A stretch of 64,000 nucleotides of DNA, taken from contig OX419761.1 of the NCBI GenBank assembly GCA_948567375.1, positions 54,376,501 to 54,440,500 of the forward strand, read 5' to 3'. The notes under the pieces were generated by a model, which saw nothing but the letters and a program-made list of their open reading frames with translations, was not told the origin of the DNA and did not search any database. This DNA is from Lunularia cruciata (lineage: Eukaryota; Streptophyta; Marchantiopsida; Lunulariales; Lunulariaceae). Both the position numbers and the translations under genes were made by a program. Shown here in pieces: positions 11,100-23,559 of this stretch. How positions within the stretch are numbered: position 1 is the first letter of the stretch; every line of letters starts with the position of its first letter.

Positions 11100-12320
11100 G
11101 ACCTCAATAACTCCTTCTATTTGCATTGAGAAAGATACCACCAAAGCCTCAAAAAATATGCATAAAAGGCAAATGCATGCCAACATGACACCATCTTCTC
11201 ATCTATCTTACCATGCCAACATGCTATGGTTTGATCCTGTTGGTTGGGACATGGGTTTCTACTCAACCCATCTGCATCATGGTTCACCACTCCAGGTCTA
11301 TGAATAACCATGAAATCATACTCTTATAAAATCAAAGCCCATCATGCAAGCTTCCTTGAAAGCTTGTTAGACTCCGTCAACCACTTCAGTGGCTGATGAA
11401 TGACAATGACAAGAATAAAGGAGCTATCAAATAGGTAATACTAGAAATGTGCTACTACTCATATTGCTACCAAGCACTCTCCCTTCTATGAACTATACTT
11501 TGCTTCCACTGAATTGTTGAAATGACTAGCATAGGCCACCACAAACTCCTTCCCCTCATCATCATGTTAGGTGAGCAATTGCTCCAAGCCCCAACATACT
11601 TCAATCAATGTGAACTTGAAATGGTTGTCCTCTAATTGGTCTCCTCAAAATAAGAGCGGATATCAACCTCTCCTTGAGCTCTACAAAAGTTGTCTCTTGC
11701 TCATCTTCCCAACACCACTCTTGTGTAAGCTTGGTCAGCTTTGTTAAGGCCTTGGTAATGGCTCTAAATCCTCTAACGTAACAGAAATAGAAGTTGCCAA
11801 CCCAAGAATGCTTGCACTCTACTCACATCACATCATAGGCCAATAAATATATGCAATAGCCCCCACCTTGGTTTGTTGAAAACCAACCAAGTCCTCCAAG
11901 GTAGATAGTGTGACCCAAATACTCAACCTGCTTGTGACAGAACCTACACTTCCCAAGATGTAATTTGAGTCTATGAGATCTCAATCTCTCAAACACCTCC
12001 AACAAATGTCTCTCATGCTCCTCCACCATAGTGCTATAGAACAATATGTCATCAATATAGCACTAAGCAAAATCCAATCGGGTAACTAATGATATCTTTT
12101 ACAAAGATCCAAAGTACTAAAGACCTTTGCATGCCCAATTGCATCAAAGATCTCCTCTGGTGTAGGCATGGCATAGTGATCAGCCTTAGTCTGTTGGTTG
12201 ATAGGATGGTAATCTCCACACATCTACCTATTTGTGTAGTTGCCATGCATATCCTTCTTGGTTGGCATAATTGTGGCTGATGCATAATGTCCATGTGAAT
12301 CTCCACCAAACCAACCTCAA
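11100..12320 (-). pseudogene. Degenerate reverse transcriptase and RNase H, copy A
   Basis: The RT palm motif YIDD lies at 12048-12059 in the context CYIDDILFYS, followed by EEHERHLLEVFERL and KLHLGKCRF (11823-12044), then YLGHTIY. RNase H-type sequence follows, ending around 11117-11311 with NHDADGLSRNP, the usual end of the gypsy RNase H/connection region. Upstream, PTPEEIFDAIGHAK-type sequence at about 12120-12170 is the start of the palm, but about 180 bp between it and the YIDD box is deleted, so this copy lacks the segment that carries LPFGL in the other copy. Many stops. Confidence 0.75.
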
Positions 12321-12329
12321 AAAGGTCAC

Positions 12330-14600
12330 TACTCCAGCTCTAAATCAATGCTCTTCCATATCATTATATCAATAGGGATATCAAAAAATTGGTGTATCAC
12401 AAGTAAGCTCAATTTGAATACTAGATCCTTTTAAAGCACCCAAATCCTTCATACTAAAGGCAAGACAACTTTTGTAGCTCTTCAACAACCTCCAAACTCT
12501 CCATCTTTCTTCTCTTGTAAGTGTAGGTCCTAGATTTTGCTCCCAAGTATCCTCTGTAACTATCATAGGAGTGGAAGACGTACTAATTGGCTGCTACATT
12601 GGGCCCTTGGCAGCAATAATGTCATGCTCCCAACCACTAAAGGTCCCAACCTCAATATGAAAATCTCCCTCTAATCTAGCTACAAGCTCCATACGTCCTC
12701 TTGTTGCATCCCAAGTAGACCAAGGGTGTAATCCAAGTAGACCACACACACACTTGGATGGACTCCAAGTAGACCACTCTCTATAGTAGCCAGTGCTTAT
12801 GCCCAAGAATACCCTATCCATGCGGTCCATCACCCCTAGCATATGCGTGAATCATCTCAATGGGCATAGAGTTTACAAGTGTTTGAATGGTGATGCCTAT
12901 CAAGTGCATCCTAAGTTGCTATGCCAAACCAAGGCTCAAAATCTAGGTCAAACTGTTCAAGTCCATAGCTTGAACTAACACTTGATGCTTGGATACCTCT
13001 AACATTGCTAGAACAACGGTCATATTGGTGCAAAAACCCATCACCTGCTCCCTCTCATTAGTGTTGGGCTCCACCAATTGCTATAACTATGAGTCCCAAA
13101 CAAGTCCAAGACTTCCTTCTCAAAAGGCATGAGAGCTTTGGAAACTCATAAGTGTGGGAAAAGTGGCTTGGGGCTATCCAACTAGGTTCACCATTGCTAT
13201 AAGTGACCTATCAGCCACTACTATTGTTTGAGATTGACATCCAATATCCAAGATGTCATCAACATTGAGGTGGGCTAGTCATTGAATCCCATCATAAGCA
13301 CATTTTAGAACCTCTCTAGATAAGAGGTTTGTCTACCAAAGACCAAGACGATGAGCCCATGATCCCACTCTAGCTGCATCTAACAACATAGTAGGTCCCA
13401 TCCAAGAATGGACTTGATGCATATTCATCACCACTTGGGGTGTGAGAATCACCCATCAAAGGGGCATTCTCAAAAATGTAAGTTGGAGAAATGGATTGAT
13501 GAACCTAGAGATGTCATAGTATTTGTAACATCTCCCAAAACACACTAAAATAGGGATCCTAAAGACCCAAACCTTGGCCAACATGTATATCCCTAACATT
13601 TCCATCTAAAAATCACCAATTGAATAAGACCATGTCTTTCCAAATCTTATGCATCCAACAAGGAAATGTCTATTAGTAGGGTCTTCTGGTAACCCCTTAT
13701 TTTTGGCATTGGAAATAAATCACAATACCAAGAGGCTAAGTGTGCCATGTGATGTAGAGAGACTTGCTTGGCAGTCTCATCTCTCTCCACATTCAAGTAC
13801 CTCTATACTTGTATATTTGCCCATAGTACCGTAGTTAGTCTAGTGCTAATCCCACCAAACAACTCCAATAGACATACTCCCTCAATTGGATACTACCAAG
13901 CAATGAGTGTGGTATCCAAAGGTGTCAAGGAAATCAACTTGGAGGCTCATCCTCACACTAGTCTCCTCGTAGTACAAAGGCTCCACTCCAAACCTACTAC
14001 ACCAATTGATCCGCATGCTACTGCAATGCCTCCTCTAAACTCCACAATGGAACATCCAAGGTGGATGGAACTATCCCGCTTGTACTCCAAATTTGAGTGA
14101 TCTCCTCTAGTATTGGAGTATCCTCCGTATGAGCATTCTTTTCCAATAAGTCACCAGGCCAAGTAATAGAACCACTAAAAGTTGAAATTGATGCAAACAT
14201 GGTCCTAGACTATAGTGAGCCAAGATTGCTACTATTGAAGTATACTGGTAGGTGACATACCTATCCTTCACTTGACTATCGACCTCATCTATAGGAGATT
14301 GTCTCCTCCCAATAGTCAATATTGAAACCCATGGGGTACAACATTGCTCCCCAACTAACACATCATATGACTCAACTATTGTCACAATAGCTTGCTCTCA
14401 CCATAGAGCTATTAGTCAGATGACCTGGCTGAATTTGAACAACAAGCTCTTCATAGGTGATATAATATGTGGAACTACCTCCTAGAGATGTTTGGATCTG
14501 AAATGAACACCTCTCAATATCAGTCTTTTGTAAATCCAGACCAACAACTATAGCCTTCCCCAACATAAAGGGCTACACACCTAAGTCTTCTTAGATCCTT
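12330..14600 (-). pseudogene. Protease and long central region, copy A
   Basis: The retropepsin region is recognisable around 14372-14566 by GLDLQKTDIERC and FQIQTSLGGSS, which match the plus-strand copy just after its DSGA active site at 19914. Between protease and RT lie about 2 kb. This stretch includes a conserved block at 12594-12842 (words LHPWSTWDAT, RMELVARLEGDF) that is shared with 21530-21733. I do not recognise a domain in it. Ordinary gypsy elements have only a short linker here; in the chromovirus at 57816 the equivalent distance is about 1 kb. Confidence 0.6.
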
Positions 14601-15378
14601 TGTGGTGTATAGACCTTCCTTGGAGGTCCCACCAAACAAAAATTCCCCCTTTGGTTATCCAACAAGACAACCCCAAGTGAGAACTATGCTCGCTCAAAAG
14701 GCCGGTCTAGTTGGTAACTTCTCCAATCTAGCCATTGCTGCCTACCATAAACCATTGGTTGTTGAGCGGATCCCATGCTCCTCAACCAAGTCAACTCTAT
14801 TATCAACCACCTTTATTCTAGAAGCATGATCCACATCATCCCTACTCTCACAAAGCATAGCGGTCAACTTGAACACTACCGTTGGGTCAACTTCCAATGT
14901 ACACATATCATTGGCTGAGAATAATGGAAAGCACATAATCAATTGAGCCTTCCCCAACATTGAGCTAGACTCAATTGGTGTAATAGTAGGTGGCTGACTA
15001 GTAGGTAGTCCATCATGCACCACATCACCACCTACCGTACCTACACTAGGACATCTAGGAGCCATGGATATTGTCTATAATGCCTTAAAGAGTGTAAAAG
15101 ACTAGGGAAGTTTGACTTATCTACCAGCCTCTACTCTCTCTCCAATTCCACTAATGCTCTTCTAAGCTCTAAAGCATGTATTGCACTTCTAGTCATTGTG
15201 GTAGAGGCATCTACCTATGATGCTCCACACATGAGATCCAAGAAATCTCTATCACCAATATATGAGGTGGAAGCCTCAACACCCAAATCTGATCTCCTTT
15301 GAGCAATGGCCATGTTAGCCAATCTTTGCTCAAATTGCTCAATCTGAGTAGCCATGGCTATATCAAAAGTAAGGGCAA
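14601..15378 (-). pseudogene. gag-protease junction region, copy A
   Basis: Degenerate coding sequence matching 19100-19900 of the plus-strand copy, with shared words such as HSTTNGL or RSTTNGL, RDDVVHA or RDDVDHA, and FPLFSTND or FPLFSAND (14742-15065 here, 19561-19914 there). No domain is recognised. It connects gag zinc knuckles to protease. Many stops. Confidence 0.6.
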
Positions 15379-15383
15379 GTACT

Positions 15384-16074
15384 ATGAGATGGCCTGTCTC
15401 TCACTCAGGATGAACCTCTGATGGCTATTATGGTAGCGCACCATGGACTAAGAAGGCAAGGAATCCCAACTCCATCATACTCCTCCAAGGCTAACACTCC
15501 AAGACTCAAGACATTGCTCACTAGAGAACTCAATGAGAGAGAGATAGTTGCAAATGAAAGGATGATGAGTACTTCCTCACCCCTTGTTTATATACTTGTG
15601 AAATAGTTACGCACCAAAGTTACTAATTATTGAAGAAACTCAAGTTACTAGGCTAAAAGTCAAGTAAAGTCAAAAAGTAGAAAGGAATATCCATTCACAT
15701 GGGCATATTCCCCTAAGCATGTGATTTTATCTTGACCCAATGACTAAGTCAAGGATTCCTTCACATGGGCTATCCTTGGACTATAGAAGAATCCAAAACA
15801 AAAAGGCTTGCGGGCCCAAGAGTTCTTAACTCTTTCCTCAAAGCCAAACACCTAGGAATAATACCAAGTCAACACACTAAAATCCAAAATAGTGGTGCTC
15901 ATCTTTTCTACTTCCTCTAAAGTAAGGTCCCCTCTATCTTATCTATGACTAACTTTAGCTAACCATGACTAATATAGAACCATCTTTTATCTTTATATAA
16001 ATAATATCTCTTAAGTACTTGTAATACCAAGCTAAATATCACAATACCACACACATGCACAAATGGGTGTTACA
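15384..16074 (+). mobile_element. Solo-LTR-like element, family F, copy 2
   Basis: 691 bp bounded by a perfect 5-bp duplication GTACT (15379-15383 and 16075-16079). The flanking copy-A sequence is continuous across it when compared with the plus-strand copy near 19110, which confirms a clean insertion. It starts ATGAGATGG and ends GTGTTACA and aligns over its full length with 5484-6184. No coding content. Confidence 0.85.
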
Positions 16075-16079
16075 GTACT

Positions 16080-17360
16080 GCACCTCTACCAAGTGTGGAT
16101 CCTCTACAACCACCTCTACTACCTTGTCCTCCATGACCTAGAGCTCCTCTACCACTTGCCACAATAGCCTTACCACTCTGTAACTTTGAGTGTAGGTCAA
16201 AGCATCGATCACTGTTATGACCAAATCTATGGCAATGCTCACATGTCTTTGTGCTGGTTGTGATGTACAAGAGGTGTCAAGTCCACTACCTTGAGTGCAC
16301 TCTCTCTTGTGGTGAGGTCCACCACAAGTCCAACAAGCAACACCACCACTCATTGATTGTTGTTGACCCAAAAATGAAGGTAAGGGCTATATTAGGCCTT
16401 CCACTTGCTCCATAAGATCTAGGTTGTCCCCCTATCCTCAAAAACCAACATGGCATGGTGCACTTTGTTGCACTCTGGAAGAAGTAACAATGGTGGATGA
16501 GGTTTCCCTACCAAATCCAGATATCACCACTCTCTCCTCCACCATGTGAGATCAATATGCCCAGCCAAACCAAAGACCACTGCCAAAGTAGGTGATGTAG
16601 CCTATAACAACAAAACATCACATATTCTATATTGAAACTCTCTATCTAGTATCCCATACCAAAACTAGACTACTTGGGCCATAGTAACTCCTTGAGTAAA
16701 ATTGATCAACCATCTCATTCAAGTGTATGCCTTGCATAAGCTCTCTCTAGCATTCTATTGGAACTCCTGCAAGCTTCCTAGCTTGTCAGTCCACCCTCCT
16801 TGGTAGTTTTACCTCAAACATGGGAAGAACTCCACTATGGTGGTGTAGTACTAGGGTACTCTGGTGCTACACCACATCCTATAGTAGTACATCTACTCAT
16901 AGTAGCACCATCTCCAAGAGATCCACCAATACTACTAGAGCTAGAACTCGTGGGTATAGCCAATCTACCCTTGGAAACCAAGGTTGAAGTGATGGAGACA
17001 TAGTTTGGAGACCAATATTCTCTCCATAGCTCAATCCTTCAAATGAGCTCTCCTAAACTTATGGTAGTTGTTTATTGGTGGACCCTCAAGTGCTGAAACA
17101 ACCCTTTCCACACCATAAAAGGTATGAACAAAGTTGGGTCCGTATCTTTTGCAAAGCACACCACCTATTGAACTCCTAGATGAAGTTAACCAACTCAATG
17201 GTACCCACTCTACTAAAGTAATGCCTAGGGCCTTTGGAGGCCCCATAACAATGGTGCGGACAACAAGTGCACTCTCAACTCAATCAACTCCTACGTCAAA
17301 CTCCAACTCAAAGTCAATCTCCTCCCTCACTGGGACTTGAGATACAGATTGATACCATGT
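16080..17360 (-). pseudogene. gag with CCHC zinc knuckles, copy A
   Basis: A canonical retroviral-type knuckle CEHCHRFGHNSDRC (C-x2-C-x4-H-x4-C) lies in the frame 16070-16270. A second knuckle-like motif, CWTCGGPHHKREC (one residue short of canonical), lies just upstream in another frame (16138-16371), so a frameshift separates them. A glycine-rich basic tail follows (GRGALGHGGQGSRGG), typical of nucleocapsid regions that bind RNA. Upstream gag is recognisable by FRRAHLKD (17031-17246), matching 8674-8865. Degenerate. Confidence 0.75.
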
Positions 17361-18574
17361 ACCACTCCAAGTAAACCCATGATGTACTATAGCACTATCT
17401 CCTCTAGAATCCCCAAAGAACTCTATCATGACAAAGTAACCAAAAATTGCAACCCGCTACCAAAACCACCGCAAGTATCCCACCAAAAATCACCACCAAG
17501 TGATAACACTACCAATTGAACATCCTTGACTAACTATGATAACTACACTAGGAGAAAGTGCAACTTGTAACCTGCCATCACAACACACACTCTCATGATA
17601 TGTTGGTCACTTCCTACTTCAATGAAGAGAAACATAGGTAGTTTGATTGGTCATCACTCCAGCCTCACTATTGAGAGCACGCTAGAGCATCAATGCTTTA
17701 GAGTCAAGGCACCTCACACAAACATGGTGCACAAATAAGAAGTAGAGAATGGAGGGAGTCACATCGCAAGAAATCTAAACAAAAATCCTCAATCTCCTAA
17801 ATCAACACTAGATTGACTCTACCATCATTTGGCATTTGACATAATAAGAGATATCTACTTCCTAAGCTACCAAGATCACCAAGAATGGGATCAAACTATA
17901 TCTCTTAGCCAAAGCTATAGGTGTATAAATAACAATCAAACAATTACTAGGACAACAAGTGAGGAAGGACAAGTTTGCTAGGGCACTAGTCTAGGAACTA
18001 AAGATCTAGGGGTCAAACCATATTGCACACAATCTATCCGAGTGGGCAGATTTTGCCAAAGAATGACCAAAATCTACTCTAAACCTTCTAGGCCTTTGTA
18101 GCCTCTCATAGCCCTATGCCTTGAAGCCTTTAAATGCCCAAATGAGGCCTTTCTTCTTGCCACTTTGAACCCTCTCCAAATGTAGCAAACCTCCTCCAAA
18201 TCTAGCAAACCTTCTCCAAATCTAGCCAAACTCCTCCAACTCAAGCCAAAATCTAACATAAACTCTAGCCGAAATCTGACATAAATCTCTAAATTTGGCT
18301 AACCACCAAATCTTCCACTAACTCTCCACTCAAGCCAAATTGAAATGACAAGGTTCTCCAAATCACAAATTCACTGGATGGGTTCCTAACTTCACCTTCA
18401 ATTTCACTTTTTGAGCTCAACTTGCACCAAATTGAGCTTGCTTTCACCTCCTAAGCTCAAAATGAACACCACTACTCAAAATTCACAATCTTCTCAACAA
18501 AATTTTGGCCAGCACTTTTGCACACCGTTTGCTTCATTGCCAAATTTTCATCAATTCAAAGACCTTTTGCAGAT
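17361..18574 (-). mobile_element. Leader of copy A
   Basis: Non-coding stretch between the 5' LTR and gag, collinear with 7453-8440 of the backbone (shared words GAGCTCAAAAAGTGAAATTG and ATTTGGTGGT on the element's sense strand). The words TGGTATCAATC at 17346-17357 and TGGTATCAAC near 8441 look like a primer site but lie next to gag and are more likely part of it. Confidence 0.6.
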
Positions 18575-18889
18575 GATAATCAATTTGTTCACGCAACTCA
18601 AATCACACTCAATTAGATTAGTACTTGATTTTTCAGTCAATAATTTGCCAAAAATTGGACATTGTTTATAGTCAAGCCACACCCACTCTAGCTAAGAGAA
18701 TCCGAGTGATGCTCGCCGGCCTTTGCCCACCATAGCCAAGAACTCAAAGTCACAACATTAGAGAAGAAAGCTTTTTGGAGCTACACTTTGAAAGTATAGC
18801 CCTTAGTCTCCAACCCTAATAGTCACACTAATGGTATATCTAACGGTGGGCCCCACCATATAGTCAATACCTCAAACACAAAATCCAAC
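18575..18889 (-). mobile_element. Truncated 5' LTR of copy A
   Basis: Collinear with 9115-9450 (shared words CAAGCCACACCCACTCTAGC and TGGGCCCCACCAT). It stops at about 18889, where plus-strand gag resumes in mid-knuckle, so the distal 190 or so bases are missing. This marks a deletion at the right end of copy A. Confidence 0.75.
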
Positions 18890-21800
18890 CTCACCACAAG
18901 AGAGAGTGCACTCATGGTAGTGGATTTGATATCTCTAGTGCATTATAGCCAACATAGAGATAATATGAGCATTGCCACAGATTTGGTCATACTAGTGACC
19001 GATGCTTTGACTTACACTCGAAGTTATGGAGTGGTAGGGCTGCTATGGCAAGTGGTAGAGGAGCTCTAGGTCATGGAGGACAAGGTGGTAGAGGATGCAC
19101 ACCTGGTAGGGTTGCAGTACCTATACCTATTTTTTATATAACAATGGCTAGTTGGATTGAGTAGTTGGAGTAGAGATTGGCTAGCATGGCCATAACTCAG
19201 AGGAGATATAATTTGGGTTTTGAGACTTCCACCTCATATGCTAGTGATAAAGATATTTTAGACTTCATGTGTGGAGTAGCATAGGTGGATGCATTTGCCA
19301 TATTGACTAGGAGTGCAATACATGCTCCAGAGCCTAGAGGAGCTTCAGTGGAGTTGGACCCATAAAGAGGAGAGGTTGGGAGACAAGTCAGACTTCCCTA
19401 GTCTTTCACACTCTCTAAGGCACTACAGACAACATCCATGGCTCATATACATCTCAATCCAGATGTAGAAGGTGATTATGGAGTGCATGATAGACTACCT
19501 ACTAGTGAGCCACTTGATACTGCATAGACTAAGTCTAGCTCAAAGTTGGGGGAGGCTTAGGTGATTATGCACTTTCCATTATTCTCAACCAATGATATAT
19601 TTACATTGGGAGTTGATCCAACTCCATCGTTTCAATTGGCTACCATGCTTTGTGAGAGTAGGGATGATGTGGTTCATGCTTTGAGAGCAAAGGTGGTTGT
19701 TAGTGGAGCTGACTTGGTTGAGGAGCATGGGATCCACTCAACTACCAATGGTTTAGGACAAACAACAATGGCTAGATTGGAGGAATTACAAGCTAGACCA
19801 ACTTTTGAGCAAGCATGGTTTACACTTAGAGTTGTCCTATTGGATAACAAAAGGAGGATTTTTTGTTGGTGGTACCTTCAAGGAAGGTCTATACACCATA
19901 AAGAGTCTTATTAGACTCTGGTGCATAACCTCTTATGTTGGAAAAGGCTGTAGTTGTTGGTTTGGAGTTACAAAAGACCAATGTGGAGAGGTGTCTATTT
20001 TAGATCCAAACATCTCTAGGAGGTGGTTTGACATAGTACATCATATGTAGAGAGCTTGTTATCTAGATTCACTTGGTCATCCAACTAAGAGCTCTATGGT
20101 GAGAGCTTAGGCAATTGTGACAATAGATGAGCATATGATGTGCTAGTTGGGGGAGCAATGTTTTACCTCATGGGTTTCAATATTGACTATTGGGAGGAGA
20201 TAACCTCTTATAGACCAGGTTGGTAGTCAAGTGAGGGATGAATAGATTGCTTACTAATATGCTTCCATAGTGGCAATCTTGGCTCACTATAGTCCAAGAT
20301 TGGAATGCCCATATAGAAGATACTCCAATACCAGAGGGGATCACTTGGATTTAGAATACAAGTGGGATCATTCTATCAACCTTGGGTGTTCCATTGTAGA
20401 GTTTAGAGGAGGCATTGGAGTAGCATGCATATTAGTTGGTGCAATAGGCTTGGAGTGGAGCCTTTGTATCACTAAGAGACCAAGGTGAGGATGAGCCTCC
20501 AAAGTCAATTACCTTGACACTTTTGCATACCATACTCATTGCTTGGAAGTATGTAATAGATGGAGTATGCTTATTGGAGTTGTTTGGTAAGATTAACATT
20601 GGACTAGCTGCAGTACTATAGGTGGTTATATGAGTACAAAGGTGATATGTGGAGAGAGATGAGACTACTAGGCAAGTCTCTCTACATCATATGGCACACT
20701 TGGCCTACCAGTATCATGAGTTATTAATGATATCAATAGTCAAGGGTTACCAAAAGACCCTACCAACGGACATTTCCTTACTAGGAATGCAAGATCTAGA
20801 GAGACATAGGCCCATTTATTTGGTGATTTTTGGATGGCCATGTTAAAGACATGTGCTAGCCAAGGTTTGGGTCTTTAAGATCCATGTTTTGGTGTGTTTT
20901 GGGATATGTTATGTATATTACAACATCTTAACATCTTTTTAGATGCAACTAGAGTGGGACCAAGGGCTCATTGTCTTTGTCTTTGGTGGAAAAACCTCTT
21001 ACCTAAAGAGGTTTTATAGTGCACTTATGATGAGATTCAATGACTTGACCACCTTATTGTTGATGAGATTTTGGATGTTGGGCACTAGTCTCAAATGGTG
21101 GTAGTGGTTGATAGGTCACCTAAGGCAATGATGAACCTAGTTAGATAGCTCTAAGTCACTTTTCCCACACTTATGAGTTTCCCAAGCTCCCATTCTTTTT
21201 AAGAGGGAGGTCTTGGACTTGTTTGGGACTCATAGTTATAGCAGTTGGTGGAGCTCAATGCCAATGAGAGAGAGCGGGCAATGGGTTTTCTCACCAATAT
21301 TACCACTATTCTAGTAGTGTCAGAGGCATCCAAGCCTCAAGTGTTAGATCAATATATGGACTTGAACTATTTGACCTGAATTGTGAGCCTTGGCTTGGCA
21401 GAGCAATGTAGGATGTGCTTGATAGGCATCACCACTCAGACATTTGTGAGCTTTGTACTTATCTAGACAATTCAAGCATATGATGGGAGTGATGGACCAA
21501 GTGGACAAGGTATTCTTAGGACATAACCAGTGGCTACTAGGAAGAGTGGTCGACTTGAACTCCCTCTAGGTGAGCAGGGGCTACATGGATTACACCCTTG
21601 GTCTACTTGGGATGCAACTACTAGACATATGGAGCTTATTGCTAGATTGGAGGGAGTTTTTCACACTAATTTGGGACCTCTAATGGTTGGGAGCATGATA
21701 CTATTGCTCCCAAGGACACAATGTAGTAGCTAATTGGTACGTCTTCCACTTCTACATTAGTTATAGAGGATACTTGGGAGCCAGATCTAAGACCCAAGCT

Positions 21801-22329
21801 TAGAGGAAGAGAAAGATGGAGAGTTTGGAGGTTCTTGAGGAGTTATTAGTTGTTTTGCCTTTAGTATAAAGGATTTAGGTGCTCTAAAATGACTTGGTGT
21901 TAGGATTGAGCTGACAAGCAATACACAAGTTTTACAATGTCCCTATTGATATAGTGACATGGAGAGAACATTGATTTAGAGCCAGAGTAGAGACCTTTTT
22001 GAGGCTAGTTTTGTAGAGGTGTCACGTGGAGAGTATGCATCAACTACAATGATGCCAACCAAGAAGGATAATGCATGGCAACTACCCAAATAGGTGGATG
22101 TGTGGAGATTACCATCCTATCAGTTGATAAACTAGGGCTGATTGGTATGCCATGCCTACAGTAAAAGAGATCTTTGATTCAATTGGGCATGCAAAGTTCT
22201 TCATTACTTTGGATCTTCAAGTAAGAGATCATCAATTGCCAATCAAGGAGGAAGATAAGTCCAAGACAATATTTTGGGCTATTGATCCTCATAGTAAGGA
22301 TGTGTTATATTTGTGGAGCTTCTTACCAT
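18890..22329 (+). pseudogene. Backbone element: gag end, protease and start of RT
   Basis: Plus-strand continuation of the PHD-type backbone. It enters inside the first knuckle (HHKREC-type sequence), has the second knuckle around 18973-19010 (HCHRFGHTSDRCF), and the protease active site DSGA at 19914-19925. It then carries the long central region with WSTWDAT at 21595-21615, and the start of the RT palm with FDSIGHAKFFITLDL at about 22170-22215. The frame is broken many times. It stops at 22329 in the word LWSFLP, exactly where the minus-strand chromovirus is inserted, and continues at 28826. Distance from DSGA to the TLDL box is about 2.3 kb. Confidence 0.75.
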
Positions 22330-23354
22330 TGTAATACTTTGAGGACAAGAGAAGAGAGAAAACATAAATTTCACACTCAATCATTCTATGCCCCAAAGGA
22401 CCCCTTCTCTTTATTATATAGACAAAGAGTATCTCCTCCAAGGAAGCTCTACCAAAGCATTAGGCACACAAATAGGTGACATGTTAGCAAGCTCCACCCT
22501 TGGATTACTTACTTTCATGGGTGATATGTCGGTCTTGGTCCTATCTGGTTGGTCAAACAAGCTTTGACTAGAGGGGATCTTTTAGTGAATCTTCCAATAG
22601 GAATCTCAAAATCACATGGATGAGGTACCATTGGAAAGATCTTGACAAGACAAACCAGAAGGGAGGGAAGGCCAATCTTTCCTCCATTTGGGGAGAAGGG
22701 GAGTGATCTGCACATTTTTGAGGCCTAATTTATCCATTTAGGCCTATGAAATTGCCTTCAAAGATTTCAGGTATATTTTGGTTCCTACTTTATTAGTAGA
22801 AGTTCCCTTTTGGTGATACCTCTTTCTGATCTGTTTAGTCCATCATGTGTTACATCTTTTCACATGTTACCAAACCAATTCTAAACTAAATATTATACCA
22901 CTGCAATGAATCACTTGTCTTTTAGAAAAACATCATAATTATGGAAGTTTACATGCAGTAGAAAAATTGCGTCAATTAATAGAAACATGGTATGCTACAA
23001 GTGAATATTTAAAACAAGAAATGTAAAAGACAACCAATAGAAAATAGAACAAAATCCCTAGCTTCTTGCAAGGATGAAGTCTGCTCGATAAAAGTACTTC
23101 GTTAGCAAATTTAGTTCACTAGGAAGATAAACTAGTTTTTTTTTCACATAAATTTGACGGGTTAGCACCTTTAAATCATATGTCTAGCTATTGGTTTTAA
23201 GGTTTTCAAGTCTATTTTGGTTTCTGCCCTATTAGTAGGACTCTTTTTGTGATACTTTTATCTGATTTATTTTGACCATCATGTATAACATCATTCCAAA
23301 TGTTACCAAACCAAATTTCACATCTAGATCATATGGCTAGCTCTTGGTATTACA
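22330..23354 (-). mobile_element. 3' LTR of element D, enlarged to 1025 bp
   Basis: It is collinear with the 741-bp LTR at 28080-28820 except for a 283-bp block at 22883-23165. Both LTRs share an about 156-bp internal tandem duplication that the solo LTRs at 5116 and 6892 lack, so the duplication predates this insertion. Confidence 0.9.
22883..23165 (+). other. Insert with plastid rpoC2 fragment (nuclear plastid DNA)
   Basis: The block is absent from the other LTR of the same element, where the flanking words CCAATTCT and CACCTTTAAATC are directly joined. From 22925 to 23023 it has 33 codons without a stop that read as plastid RNA polymerase subunit beta'' (rpoC2): words HAVEKLRQ and [14 protein letters not shown] match a conserved N-terminal segment of that protein as I know it. 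The next codon is a stop and homology ends. The remaining bases 23024-23165 are not identified. There is no target duplication, as expected for end-joining capture of organelle DNA. It is not expressed as a protein. Confidence 0.8.
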
Positions 23355-23372
23355 AACCTCCTTCCTTTTAAG
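23355..23372 (-). other. Polypurine tract of element D
   Basis: The minus strand reads AAAAGGAAGGAGGTT directly before the 3' LTR start TGTAATACC. Confidence 0.85.
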
Positions 23373-23550
23373 ATGCAGCATCCTCGTTGTGCAGTTGTTG
23401 CTCAAATGCTTGCACCAACACCGGTGCATGTATCAAATTGGCAGTGGGTTCCAAGGTTACTTCATAGAGAGGGTAACCTTTCCACTGTACTAGATAGTCC
23501 ACCCGCGGATGGCAAGTACCACGCATGCATTTTTGGAGAATACGCTCCAC
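23368..23550 (-). pseudogene. Chromodomain at the end of element D pol
   Basis: The 60-codon frame reads RILQKCMR, then VDYLVQWKGYPLYEVTLEP, which is the chromodomain core with the aromatic Trp of VQWKGY. The usual TWEP is changed to TLEP. Chromodomains of chromoviruses bind methylated histone H3 and steer integration into heterochromatin. It directly precedes the polypurine tract, as in the chromovirus at 57816. Confidence 0.85.
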
Positions 23551-23559
23551 TTCATATTA

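Larger units (their letters stand above)
9030..18889 (-). mobile_element. Minus-strand PHD-type Ty3/gypsy element (copy A)
   Basis: An almost complete but degenerate element: 3' LTR 9115-9662, polypurine tract 9664-9680, PHD-bearing integrase end 9838-10290, integrase to 11060, RNase H and reverse transcriptase to 12320, a long central region and protease to about 14600, gag with zinc knuckles to about 17360, a leader, and a truncated 5' LTR 18575-18889. A family-F element is inserted at 15384-16074. The order PR-RT-RH-INT is Ty3/gypsy. It lies inside the gag of the plus-strand backbone. The right junction has lost the first 190 or so bases of the 5' LTR plus adjoining backbone gag, so no target duplication can be read. 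Confidence 0.85.

Noticed and set aside
17346-17357. TGGTATCAATC as primer-binding site of copy A (and the similar word near 8441)
   Set aside because: It would imply an LTR of about 1.5 kb, but both 3' LTRs of this family are about 550 bp. The word is followed directly by conserved gag sequence.
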